This document shows positions 13,767-21,420 of a DNA stretch of 30,518 nt, piece after piece. The stretch is from contig DASZDK010000058.1 of the NCBI GenBank assembly GCA_035942035.1, positions 1 to 30,518 on the forward strand, given 5' to 3'. Source of the stretch: JAHWJR01 sp035942035. GTDB lineage: Bacteria; Actinomycetota; Acidimicrobiia; Acidimicrobiales; CADCSY01. The position numbers were made by a program, and so were the translations under genes. Each line of letters begins with the position of its first letter. Position 1 is the first letter of the stretch. The notes under the pieces are model-generated. The model was not told the origin of the DNA and ran no database searches. It saw only the letters and a list, made by a program, of their open reading frames with translations.

Positions 13767-15428
13767 GTGCCCGGACCTCCCTCTCCGACCGACTCGCACG
13801 ATCGCATCCGGGAGGTCGCCAGCGTCGGCCTGGGCATCGACGAGCTGCGGCCCGCCCAGGAACAAGCCGTTGCTGCCCTCCTCGAGGGACGGGACACCCT
13901 GCTCGTCATGCCCACGGGTTCGGGGAAATCGGCGGTGTACCAGATCGCCGCCGAGCTCATCCCAGGATGGACCGTCGTGGTGTCCCCGCTGATCGCCCTG
14001 CAGCAGGACCAGGTGAGCTCCATCGAGGACAGCGACGTGGGCCAGGCCGAGGCCGCCAACTCGGCCATGGGCGTGGCCCGCCGGCGCCAGCTCTTCGAGC
14101 GGTTGCGTAACGGTGACCTGGAGTTCGTCCTGGTCGCCCCCGAGCAGCTGTCCAACGAGGAGACCTGGAACGAGCTGCGCACGGCAGCTCCGTCACTGTT
14201 CGTGGTGGACGAGGCCCACTGCATCTCGGAGTGGGGCCATGACTTCCGACCGGACTACCTGCGCCTGGGCGCAGTCATCGATGAGCTGGGGCGACCCCCG
14301 GTGGTGGCGCTCACCGCCACCGCCTCCCCCGTGGTGCGAGACGAGGTGGTGGCCCGCCTGGGCCTGCGCGACCCGGTCGTGGTCGTGCAGGGATTCGACC
14401 GCCCCAACCTGCGGCTCGAGGTCGAGACCCACCGGGAGAAGCGAGACAAGCGCAACGCCCTGGTGGGGCGGGTGAGGCAGCTGGACCGGCCGGGCATCGT
14501 CTACGTGGCCACCCGCCGGCGGGCCGAGGAGCTGGCGGCCGTGCTCCAGGACGAGGCGGACGTGCGGGCCCGGGCTTACCACGGCGGCATGAAGGCCAAG
14601 GAGCGGCGCGACAACCAGTCGGCGTTCATGGACGGCGCGGTCGACGTGATGGTGGCGACCACCGCCTTCGGCATGGGCATCGACAAGGCGAACGTCCGCT
14701 ACGTCATCCACTACGACGTGCCCGAATCGGTGGACGCCTACTACCAGGAGGTGGGCCGCGCCGGCCGTGACGGTGCGCCGGCGCTGGCGCTGCTGTTGTG
14801 GCGACCGGAGGACCTGGGCCTGCGGCGGTTCTTCGCCGGCGGAGGAGAGGTGGACACCGACGAGCTCGAGCGCGTTGCCGCCCTGACCTCGGTGGCGGGT
14901 CGTCCCGTCGAGTCCGGCGAGCTGGCCGAGACCGCCGGCGTCACCCCGCACCGGCTCGAGCTGGCGCTATCCCGCCTGGAGGACGCCGGCGCCGTGGACG
15001 TCTCGGCTCAGGGCGAGGTGACCGCCGAGGCCGACGGTCCCGAGCCGGCGGAGGCTGCCCGGGAGGCGGCCGACCGCCAGGACTCTCGCCGGCAGGTGGA
15101 GCAGTCACGGCTGGAGATGATGCGGGCCTACGCCGAGACCCGCAGCTGCCGGCGTCGCTTCGTGCTCACCTACTTCGGCGAACCCGCCCCCCGCCGATGC
15201 GGCAACTGCGACGTCTGCGAGCGCCAGGACGGCGACGAAGCCGGCGACGAAGCCGAGGGGACGGCGGCCTGGCCGGAGCAGAGCCGGGTGGTCCATCGGG
15301 AGTGGGGCGAGGGCCTGGTACTGCGGCGGGACGGCGACACCATCGCCGTGCTGTTCGACGACGCCGGCTACCGGACGCTGTCGGCTGAGCTGGTCGCCGA
15401 CCAGGAGCTGTTGAAGCCTGCGCCCTGA
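13767..15428 (+). CDS. recQ: RecQ-family ATP-dependent DNA helicase
   Basis: 553 residues. Helicase domain 1 has Walker A MPTGSGKS (48-55) and DEAH near 147; domain 2 has AFGMGIDKANVRYVIHYD and the arginine-finger motif QEVGRAGRDG. A RecQ zinc-binding domain follows with the cysteine cluster CRRRF...CGNCDVC. There is no HRDC domain; instead the last 45 residues (VVHREWGEGLVLRRDGDTIA and on) resemble the small Tudor-like tail of UvrD/PcrA helicases. GTG 13767 is preferred: an upstream in-frame ATG at 13680 would overlap the divergent zinc-ribbon gene, and a weak -10 (TACAGC) lies seven bases before the GTG. It unwinds recombination and replication intermediates 3' to 5'. Convergent with ku, 31 bp apart. 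Confidence 0.93.
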   Translation: MPGPPSPTDSHDRIREVASVGLGIDELRPAQEQAVAALLEGRDTLLVMPTGSGKSAVYQIAAELIPGWTVVVSPLIALQQDQVSSIEDSDVGQAEAANSAMGVARRRQLFERLRNGDLEFVLVAPEQLSNEETWNELRTAAPSLFVVDEAHCISEWGHDFRPDYLRLGAVIDELGRPPVVALTATASPVVRDEVVARLGLRDPVVVVQGFDRPNLRLEVETHREKRDKRNALVGRVRQLDRPGIVYVATRRRAEELAAVLQDEADVRARAYHGGMKAKERRDNQSAFMDGAVDVMVATTAFGMGIDKANVRYVIHYDVPESVDAYYQEVGRAGRDGAPALALLLWRPEDLGLRRFFAGGGEVDTDELERVAALTSVAGRPVESGELAETAGVTPHRLELALSRLEDAGAVDVSAQGEVTAEADGPEPAEAAREAADRQDSRRQVEQSRLEMMRAYAETRSCRRRFVLTYFGEPAPRRCGNCDVCERQDGDEAGDEAEGTAAWPEQSRVVHREWGEGLVLRRDGDTIAVLFDDAGYRTLSAELVADQELLKPAP

Positions 15429-15459
15429 CCGTCGCTTCTCCTGGCGGCGGCCTCCGGCC

Positions 15460-16392
15460 TCACGATGCCTCGCCCAGGGCCTCGACCAGCTCCTGCTTGG
15501 TCATCGACGACCGCCCCGGGATGTCCCGCCGCTGGGCCTCGTCGTAGAGCTGGTCGCGCGACAGCTCGTCCCAGTTGCGGCCTGCCGACCGGGATCGATC
15601 ACGTCCCTGCCGGGCAGCCGCCACACTCGCCTCCAGGGCGGCCATGAGGTCGACGATGTCGCCCTCGTCGGCCCGGGCCGGTTCGGTCACCACATCCTCG
15701 CCCTCGGCCTTGCGCTCGATCAGCTCGAGCACCCGCTGGCGATAGGTGTCGGCATAGCGCTCGGGCTCCCAGGCGCTGCTCAGCGACTCGATCAGCTGGC
15801 CGGCGATGGCCCGCTCGCGCTCGCTCAGCTCGACGCCTTCCACGGGAACGCCGTCGACGTCGAGGCTGGGGTCGCGCACCTCGTCGGCGAAGTACATGGT
15901 CTCCAGTACGAGCACGCCCCCGGCGGGCCGGATGGCGGCGAGGTACTGCTTGGTCCGCAGCACGAATCGCCCGATGGCCACCTTCCCCGACTCCTCCATG
16001 CCCCGCAGCAGCAGGGCGTAGGGCTTCTCGGCGCCCGATCCCTCGGCAGGAGCGAGGTAGTAGCTCTTCTCGTAGTAGATCGGGTCGATCTCGGCCAGGT
16101 CGACGAAGTCCTCGATCTCGATGGTCCGGGTGCGGCCGGGGTCGACGCTCTCGAGCTCCTCGGGGGTGACGAGCACATGGCGGCCCTTCTCGACCTCGTA
16201 GCCCTTCACGATGTCGGCGTAGTCGACCTCCTCGCCCGACTCCTCGGCCACCCGGCGGTAGCGGATGCGCTGGCCGGTGCCCTCCTGGAACTGGTGGAAG
16301 CTCACGTCCTTCTGCTCGGTGGCGGAGAACAGCTTCACCGGCACGTTGACCAGGCCGAAGCTGATGGACCCGCTCCAGATCGCTCTCGCCAT
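15460..16392 (-). CDS. ku: Ku, non-homologous end-joining DNA end-binding protein
   Basis: 310 residues. The bacterial Ku core (about 1-250) begins MARAIWSGSISFGLVNVPVKL, as in the family, and includes LLRGMEESGKVAIGRFVLR. The C-terminal 40 residues form a SAP/Rho-N-like DNA-binding motif (LSRDQLYDEAQRRDI, GRSSMTKQELVEAL), common in actinobacterial Ku. Homodimeric Ku threads onto broken DNA ends and recruits LigD; no ligD is in the window. ATG 16392 is supported by an AGGAGG site and the family start. The MarR gene's TAG stop lies inside that ribosome-binding site, so ku is probably translationally coupled to MarR. Confidence 0.96.
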   Translation of the reverse strand: MARAIWSGSISFGLVNVPVKLFSATEQKDVSFHQFQEGTGQRIRYRRVAEESGEEVDYADIVKGYEVEKGRHVLVTPEELESVDPGRTRTIEIEDFVDLAEIDPIYYEKSYYLAPAEGSGAEKPYALLLRGMEESGKVAIGRFVLRTKQYLAAIRPAGGVLVLETMYFADEVRDPSLDVDGVPVEGVELSERERAIAGQLIESLSSAWEPERYADTYRQRVLELIERKAEGEDVVTEPARADEGDIVDLMAALEASVAAARQGRDRSRSAGRNWDELSRDQLYDEAQRRDIPGRSSMTKQELVEALGEAS

Positions 16393-16405
16393 GGTGCTCC
16401 TCCTA
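16393..16405 (-). promoter_or_regulatory. Ku ribosome-binding site overlapping the marR stop
   Basis: On the minus strand TAGGAGGAGCACC precedes the ku ATG. The first three bases are the stop codon of the MarR gene, so a ribosome ending on marR is positioned to start ku. Confidence 0.7.
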
Positions 16406-16861
16406 CCCGTCCGTGCCGCCGCAGGCATCTCCGCCGGCCCCGCCGCTCACCGCCTTGCGCAACAGGTCCCGCAGTGCCCGCTGATCGTGGGGCGAGAGCG
16501 AGGCGATGGCGGGGGGCGGGTCCGACAGCAGGACCAGGGCCCGGTCGCGGGCCTCCTGTCCGAGGGGGGTGAGCCCGATGCGCTTGGCCCGGCGGTCGGA
16601 GGCGTCGACGTGCCGCTCGGCGAAGCCCCGCTGCTCGAGCTGGTCGACGATGGAGGTGACCCAGGACGGGTCGCAGTGCCAGTCCTCGGCGAGCGCCCGC
16701 ATCGGACGGTCCTCCCCCGTGCTGAGCACCAGCAAGAAGCGCAGCGTGCTGGGCGTCAGGTCGAGCTGGGTGGCCACGTCGAGGAAGCGCCGGGTGTTGT
16801 CCTGGCTGGTGAAGAGCCGGACGATGCACAACCACGCCTCCTCGGCGGCGGTGGATGCCAT
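16403..16861 (-). CDS. MarR-family transcriptional regulator
   Basis: 152 residues. Winged-helix features are in order: TPSTLRFLLVL, PMRALAEDWHCDPSWVTSIVDQLEQRGF (recognition helix near 70-85) and ERHVDASDRRAKRIGLTPLG (wing). MarR dimers repress their own and adjacent genes until a ligand or oxidant is bound. ATG 16861 is chosen over an ORF start at 16915 because TACCAT lies six bases before it and the longer form would cover the shared promoter. It is divergent from the DrrAB-like exporter and co-directional with ku. Exporter control is the expected role; ku control is implied by the operon. Confidence 0.9.
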   Translation of the reverse strand: MASTAAEEAWLCIVRLFTSQDNTRRFLDVATQLDLTPSTLRFLLVLSTGEDRPMRALAEDWHCDPSWVTSIVDQLEQRGFAERHVDASDRRAKRIGLTPLGQEARDRALVLLSDPPPAIASLSPHDQRALRDLLRKAVSGGAGGDACGGTDG

Positions 16862-16867
16862 GCCGGG

Positions 16868-16873
16868 ATGGTA
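16868..16873 (-). promoter_or_regulatory. -10 box of marR-ku, leaderless arrangement
   Basis: TACCAT on the minus strand, six bases before ATG 16861. Confidence 0.45.
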
Positions 16874-16883
16874 GGCCGCTCTC

Positions 16884-16909
16884 AACCTTTGGCGCTCATA
16901 AACCTTTGG
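16884..16909. repeat. Direct repeat AACCTTTGG x2, candidate MarR operator
   Basis: Exact copies at 16884-16892 and 16901-16909, 17 bp apart, lie between the divergent marR and exporter promoters. The second overlaps the exporter -35. Confidence 0.5.
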
Positions 16910-16934
16910 GAACACTCAACTGCATTGCTACAAT
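16906..16934 (+). promoter_or_regulatory. Promoter of the ABC exporter operon
   Basis: TTGGGA (16906-16911), 17-bp spacer, TACAAT (16929-16934), then seven bases to GTG 16942. This is the best sigma-70-type promoter in the window and implies a leaderless mRNA. Confidence 0.65.
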
Positions 16935-16941
16935 TCGCCCG

Positions 16942-17937
16942 GTGAGCGCACCCGCCGTCGTCCTGGACAACGTGGAGAAGCGCTACGGCGACGTGGTCGC
17001 CCTCGACGGGATCGACCTCGAGGTCCGACCCGGCACGGTGTTCGCCCTGCTCGGCCCCAACGGGGCGGGCAAGACCACCGCGGTGCGGGTGCTCACCACC
17101 ATCACCCGTCCCGACCGGGGCCGGGCCACGGTGCTGGGCTACGACGTGGTGCGCCAGTCGGCCCCGGTCCGGTCCCACATCGGCCTCGCCGGCCAGTACG
17201 CCGCGGTCGACGAGAACCTGACCGGCCGGGAGAACCTGCGCCTGATCGGCCGCCTCACCCACCTCGGACGGGCGGTGGCTGCTGAGCGGTCGGCGGCGCT
17301 GCTCGACCGCTTCGGGCTGGCCGACGCCGGCGACCGGCCGGCACGGACCTACTCGGGGGGCATGCGCCGCCGTCTCGACCTCGCCGCCGCCCTCGTCCAC
17401 CGTCCCCCCGTGCTGTTCCTCGACGAGCCGACGACGGGGCTCGATCTCCACAGCCGCAGGGACCTGTGGGGGCTCATCGGCGAGCTGGTGGGAGAGGGGA
17501 CCACGGTGCTGCTCACCACCCAGTACCTGGAGGAGGCCGACCAGCTGGCCGACCGCATCGCCGTGGTCGACGACGGCCGGGTCATCGCCGAGGGGACCTC
17601 CGACGAGCTCAAGGCCGGGGTGGCGCCCACGGTGGTGGTCATGAGCTTCGACTCGCCCAGTGTGGCCCGGCGGGCCGCCGACGTGCTGGCGCCGTTGTCG
17701 GCCTCGTCCCCGGCGGTCGAGGGCGCCACCGTTGAGCTCTCGGCCCACGACGGTCCTGGCGCCGTCATCGAGGCCCTGCGGGCCGTCGATGCGGTAGGCC
17801 TGGCGCCGTCGACCCTCTCGCTGCGCGAACCCAGTCTCGACGACGTGTTCCTCTCCCTCACCGGCCGCCCCGCCGCCCCCGAGCAATCACCGCCCGACCC
17901 ATCCGACGAGCTCGTGCGCACCGGAGGTGCCGGGTGA
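16942..17937 (+). CDS. ABC exporter ATP-binding protein, DrrA-like
   Basis: 331 residues. Walker A GPNGAGKTT (38-46), signature YSGGMRRRLDLA, Walker B VLFLDEPTTGLD, and H-loop region TTQYLEEADQLADRI. The C-terminal 80 residues, including the LREPSLDDVFLSLTGR end, are typical of DrrA/antibiotic-resistance type ATPases. It powers the permease encoded next, whose GTG overlaps this stop by four bases. The start is fixed by the promoter seven bases upstream. The substrate is unknown; drugs, lipids or glycolipids are usual. Likely repressed by the divergent MarR protein. Confidence 0.93.
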   Translation: MSAPAVVLDNVEKRYGDVVALDGIDLEVRPGTVFALLGPNGAGKTTAVRVLTTITRPDRGRATVLGYDVVRQSAPVRSHIGLAGQYAAVDENLTGRENLRLIGRLTHLGRAVAAERSAALLDRFGLADAGDRPARTYSGGMRRRLDLAAALVHRPPVLFLDEPTTGLDLHSRRDLWGLIGELVGEGTTVLLTTQYLEEADQLADRIAVVDDGRVIAEGTSDELKAGVAPTVVVMSFDSPSVARRAADVLAPLSASSPAVEGATVELSAHDGPGAVIEALRAVDAVGLAPSTLSLREPSLDDVFLSLTGRPAAPEQSPPDPSDELVRTGGAG

Positions 17938-18737
17938 CGGCCCCCACCGCTCCGACCGGGGCACCGGAGCACAGCCGGCTGCGATGGATGGTGTCCGACA
18001 CGCTGGCCATCACCGGGCGGAACCTGCTGACCTACGTCCGGCTCCCACAGCTCGTGATCTTCTCCACCATCCAGCCGATCATGTTCGTGCTGATCTTCCG
18101 CTACGTCTTCGGCGGGGCCATCGCCACCCCGGCAGGCTCCTACGTCGACTACCTGATGCCCGGAATCTTCGTGCAGACGGTGGCCTTCGGCGCCATCGGG
18201 ACAGGAGTCGGTCTGGCCGAGGACCTCCGCAAGGGCCTCATCGAACGCTTCCGGTCGCTTCCCATGGCGTCGTCGGCGGTGCTGGGGGGGCGCACCACCG
18301 CCGACCTCATCCGAAACGTGTTCGTGGTCTCCCTGATGGCGGCGGTGGGCTTCCTGGTGGGGTTCCGGGTGCACACCAGCCCTGGCTCGTTCCTGCTCGG
18401 GATCGCCCTGTTGCTGCTGTTCGGCTACGCCATCTCGTGGGGCTTCGCCCTCGTCGGCCTCAGCGCCGCCAACGCCGAGACGGCCCAGGCGACGGCCTTT
18501 CCGCTCCTGTTCCCGCTGGTGTTCGCCTCGTCGGCCTTCGTGCCCCTCGAGACCATGCCGGGATGGCTCCAGGCCTTCGCCGGCAACCAGCCGGTCACCG
18601 TCACCGTCGACGCGGTGCGGGCCCTGATGCTCGGAGGCCCGGTCGGACGGCCCGTCCTCGAGGCGCTGGCCTGGAGCCTGGGTCTGCTCGCCCTGTTCGC
18701 TCCCCTGGCAGTGCGCCGCTACCGCCGCACCCAGTAG
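17934..18737 (+). CDS. ABC-2 type exporter permease, DrrB-like
   Basis: 267 residues with six hydrophobic segments and no signal peptide, typical of ABC-2 permeases. The segment GLAEDLRKGLIERFRSLPMA is the conserved amphipathic loop of the family. Its GTG overlaps the ATPase stop (GTGA), so a one-to-one complex is expected. It forms the membrane channel of the exporter. The product end is 29 bp from the convergent thiolase-like gene. Confidence 0.92.
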   Translation: MTAPTAPTGAPEHSRLRWMVSDTLAITGRNLLTYVRLPQLVIFSTIQPIMFVLIFRYVFGGAIATPAGSYVDYLMPGIFVQTVAFGAIGTGVGLAEDLRKGLIERFRSLPMASSAVLGGRTTADLIRNVFVVSLMAAVGFLVGFRVHTSPGSFLLGIALLLLFGYAISWGFALVGLSAANAETAQATAFPLLFPLVFASSAFVPLETMPGWLQAFAGNQPVTVTVDAVRALMLGGPVGRPVLEALAWSLGLLALFAPLAVRRYRRTQ

Positions 18738-18766
18738 CGCTCCGGGCGGCTCCGGCGGGCTCGGCC

Positions 18767-19948
18767 TCAGGTGCGCTCGACGACCACCGCCGTGGCCACG
18801 CCACCGATGCCGGCGGTGGCCACCAGGCCGAAGCGACCACCCGAGCGCGCCAGCTCGTGCACCAAGGAGGTGAGCAACCGGGCCCCGGAGCACCCGGGCG
18901 GATGGCCGAGAGCGATGGCGCCCCCGTTTGTGTTGACGATGCCGGGGTCGGCACCGTGCTCGGCCAGCCACCCCAGGGTCACCGGGGCGAAGCACTCGTC
19001 CACCTCGAACCGGTCGACGTCGGCGACGGTCAGCCCGCCCCGGGTCAGGGCCGCCGACGTCGCCGGGGCCGGCCCCGTGAGCATGGTCAGGGGGTCCACG
19101 CCGGCCACCCCGACGCTGCGCACCCGCGCCCGGGGCCGCATCCCCAGCGCCTCCAGCCGGTCCTCGGACACCACCAGCACGGCCGCGGCTCCGTCGGCGA
19201 TGGGCCCGGAGTTGCCGGCGGTGACCCGGCCGCCGGGCCGGAAGCTGGGCTTGCAGCGGGAAAGGTCCCCCTCCGGGCGCTGGGGTCCCTCGTCGGCAGC
19301 CACCTCCTCGCCCAGATCGACAGCGGCCTGCCGCTCCCGGTCCCAGCGCCGGCCGGGCACCGGCACGATCTCCGCCCGGAAGCGCCCCGCCCCGGCCGCC
19401 TCCCGCGCCCGCCGCCGGCTCTCGGCGGCGTAGCGATCGAGCTCCTCACGATCCAGGCCCCACCGCTCGGCGATCAGCTCGGCCGCGACCCCCGGGGGTA
19501 CGAGCCCGCCGGCGCCGGCGTAGCGCTCGGCCAGGCGTGGGCTGAACGGGCGGCTGCCAGGCGGGGTCCACGACCCCGGCGGCGTGGTGCTCATCACCTC
19601 GACCCCACCGGCGACGGCGACCTCGTAGGCCCCGGCGACCACCCCCTGGGCAGCGAAAGCCACGGCCTGGAGCGAGCTGGCGCCCTGGCGGTCGACGGTG
19701 GTCGCCGGCACCGACTCGGGCCAACCCGCCGCCAGCACCGCGTTCCGCCCGAGGTTCAGCCCCTGCTCGCCGACCGTTGTGGCGCAGCCGGTCACCACCT
19801 CGTCCACGGCAGCGGGATCGAGCGAGGTGCGGGCCGCCACTGCGTCCAGGGCCTCGGCGAGCAAGTCGGCCGGGTGCCAGCCGGAGAGCGACCCGTTGCG
19901 CAGGCCGAGCGGCGTGCGCACGGCATCGACGATGACGGCGCCGGTCAC
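18767..19948 (-). CDS. Thiolase-fold protein lacking both catalytic cysteines
   Basis: 393 residues, full length for the acetyl-CoA acyltransferase family, with the normal start (AVIVDAVRTPLG) and end. The nucleophile position reads RQGASSLQA: Gly89 where thiolases have Cys89. The second catalytic cysteine (family CIGG motif) is also Gly (G380 in VATAGIGGVA). The active-site histidine is kept (H349 in GGAIALGHP). The usual NEAFA motif is DECFA. The changes are in codons 19682-19684 and 18809-18811, and the reading frame is otherwise intact. Classical thiolysis or condensation looks impossible; acyl-CoA binding or another reaction is possible. GTG 19948 overlaps the ctaG stop, an unusual partner. 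Confidence 0.88.
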   Translation of the reverse strand: MTGAVIVDAVRTPLGLRNGSLSGWHPADLLAEALDAVAARTSLDPAAVDEVVTGCATTVGEQGLNLGRNAVLAAGWPESVPATTVDRQGASSLQAVAFAAQGVVAGAYEVAVAGGVEVMSTTPPGSWTPPGSRPFSPRLAERYAGAGGLVPPGVAAELIAERWGLDREELDRYAAESRRRAREAAGAGRFRAEIVPVPGRRWDRERQAAVDLGEEVAADEGPQRPEGDLSRCKPSFRPGGRVTAGNSGPIADGAAAVLVVSEDRLEALGMRPRARVRSVGVAGVDPLTMLTGPAPATSAALTRGGLTVADVDRFEVDECFAPVTLGWLAEHGADPGIVNTNGGAIALGHPPGCSGARLLTSLVHELARSGGRFGLVATAGIGGVATAVVVERT

Positions 19949-20760
19949 CGGGCAGGTCGAGCGGCGTCGAGGAGCCGGTCGTTGCGCCGGGCGACCCGCT
20001 CCTCGTGGCCCATCCACTGCGCCAGCACCACGCCGGCCAGGATGACCCCGAACAGGTCGCCGGTGGCCCACAGGATGCCCGCTCCCAGGCGCTGATCGGC
20101 CAGTGCCTCGGGCCCGGCGCCGTAGACGCTGGCGGCAAGGACCTCCACGCTGCCCATCAGGGCGAGGCCCATCACGGCGTGGACGGGCACGGCCAGCACC
20201 ACGAACAGCAGGCGCGCTCCGTGGGGCATGCGCCAACGGCCGGGATCGGTGCCGACCGCGGTCCAGCAGAACAGCCCGCCAGCGGCCAGGAACTGGAGGT
20301 GGACGGCGGCGTGGACCGCCTCATTGCGCAGGGAGAGCTCGAACAGGGGGCTGAAGTACAGCGCCACCAGCGACCCGCCGAAGACGACCCAGGCGGCCAC
20401 CGGATGGGTCAGCACGGTCAACGCTCGGCTGTGGAGCACGCCGAGGAGGGCGGTCTGGCCCGCCCGTGACGACGCCTGGAGGGCCAGGGTCACGGGGGCG
20501 CCCAAGGCGAACAGGGCAGGAGCCACCATGCCCAGCAGCACGTGCTGGGCGGTGTGGAGGCTGAAGCGGGTTGCCTCGCCGGCGGCGAGACCGGACTGGG
20601 TGGCCACGACCATCACGGCGACCCCTGTCATGAACGCCGCCGTCCGGGCGGCGGACCATTTCCGGCCACGGCGGGCCAACCGACGCACTCCGGCGACGTA
20701 CAAGGCCGTCGCCACCACCACCAGCAGCCCTGCCCCGGGGTCCAGGGCCCACGCCGACAT
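19945..20760 (-). CDS. ctaG: CtaG (caa3-type) cytochrome c oxidase assembly factor
   Basis: 271 residues with about seven membrane helices. Histidine-bearing segments typical of CtaG_Caa3 proteins are present (HTAQHVLLGMVAPALFALGAP, HAAVHLQFLAAGGLFCW, PVHAVMGLALM). It is thought to help copper or haem insertion into the oxidase. ATG 20760 is chosen because a TAGCGT -10 box lies seven bases upstream and earlier in-frame codons would run antisense through ctaE. It is divergent from ctaE by 69 bp and shares a GTGA overlap with the thiolase-like gene downstream. Confidence 0.88.
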   Translation of the reverse strand: MSAWALDPGAGLLVVVATALYVAGVRRLARRGRKWSAARTAAFMTGVAVMVVATQSGLAAGEATRFSLHTAQHVLLGMVAPALFALGAPVTLALQASSRAGQTALLGVLHSRALTVLTHPVAAWVVFGGSLVALYFSPLFELSLRNEAVHAAVHLQFLAAGGLFCWTAVGTDPGRWRMPHGARLLFVVLAVPVHAVMGLALMGSVEVLAASVYGAGPEALADQRLGAGILWATGDLFGVILAGVVLAQWMGHEERVARRNDRLLDAARPAR

Positions 20761-20767
20761 GGCGGCG

Positions 20768-20773
20768 ACGCTA
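20768..20773 (-). promoter_or_regulatory. -10 box of ctaG, leaderless arrangement
   Basis: TAGCGT on the minus strand, seven bases before ATG 20760. Confidence 0.4.
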
Positions 20774-20829
20774 CCCCCGTCGCTCTGCCCGTCAGGTGCC
20801 GGCAGCCGCCATGAGCTAGACAGGGCGCC

Positions 20830-21420
20830 ATGGCGGGGGGGGTCGCTGCGGATCCGGGCGTCGCTGCAGGTCCGGGCGCCGGCCGTCCGAACATGCTGGC
20901 CGTGGGCACGGTGGTGTGGCTCGCATCCGAGCTCATGTTCTTCAGCGGCTTGTTCGCGGGGTGGTTCGCCCTGCGGGCGTCCTCCCTGCACTGGCCCCCC
21001 GAGGGCGTCGAGCTGGAGCCGCTGCGCACGGGCATCGCCACCGTCGTCCTGCTGGCGTCGTCGTTCACCATGCACGCCGGCACCCGAGCCGCCGAGCACG
21101 GCGACCGCCGCGCAGCGGTGCGCTGGGTGTTGATCACGGTGGCCATGGGGGCGGCCTTCCTGGTCAACCAGGCCCTCGAGTACGCCGCCTTCGAGTTCTC
21201 GCTGTCGAGCCACGCCTACGGCTCGATCTTCTACCTGATGACGGGCTTCCACGGCCTGCACGTCCTCGGCGGCCTCGGCCTCATGCTGGCGGCGCTGGCC
21301 GTGGGCACGGGACGCACCCGGGCCCCACTCGACGAGGGGCTGACCGTGACCGAGTACTACTGGCACTTCGTCGACGTGGTGTGGGTGGGCATGTTCGCTA
21401 CGATCTACGTCCTGGGTTGA
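20830..21420 (+). CDS. ctaE: Cytochrome c oxidase subunit III
   Basis: 196 residues, five membrane helices, the short actinobacterial form. Conserved stretches are WLASELMFFSGLFAGWF, a central VNQALEYAAF, FYLMTGFHGLHVLGG and the C-terminal YYWHFVDVVWVGMF. It is a core subunit of the aa3 oxidase and stabilises subunit I. It heads an operon with qcrC, qcrA and qcrB, as in mycobacteria; its TGA overlaps the qcrC ATG (TGATG). A weak -10 (TAGACA) lies seven bases before the start. Confidence 0.95.
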   Translation: MAGGVAADPGVAAGPGAGRPNMLAVGTVVWLASELMFFSGLFAGWFALRASSLHWPPEGVELEPLRTGIATVVLLASSFTMHAGTRAAEHGDRRAAVRWVLITVAMGAAFLVNQALEYAAFEFSLSSHAYGSIFYLMTGFHGLHVLGGLGLMLAALAVGTGRTRAPLDEGLTVTEYYWHFVDVVWVGMFATIYVLG

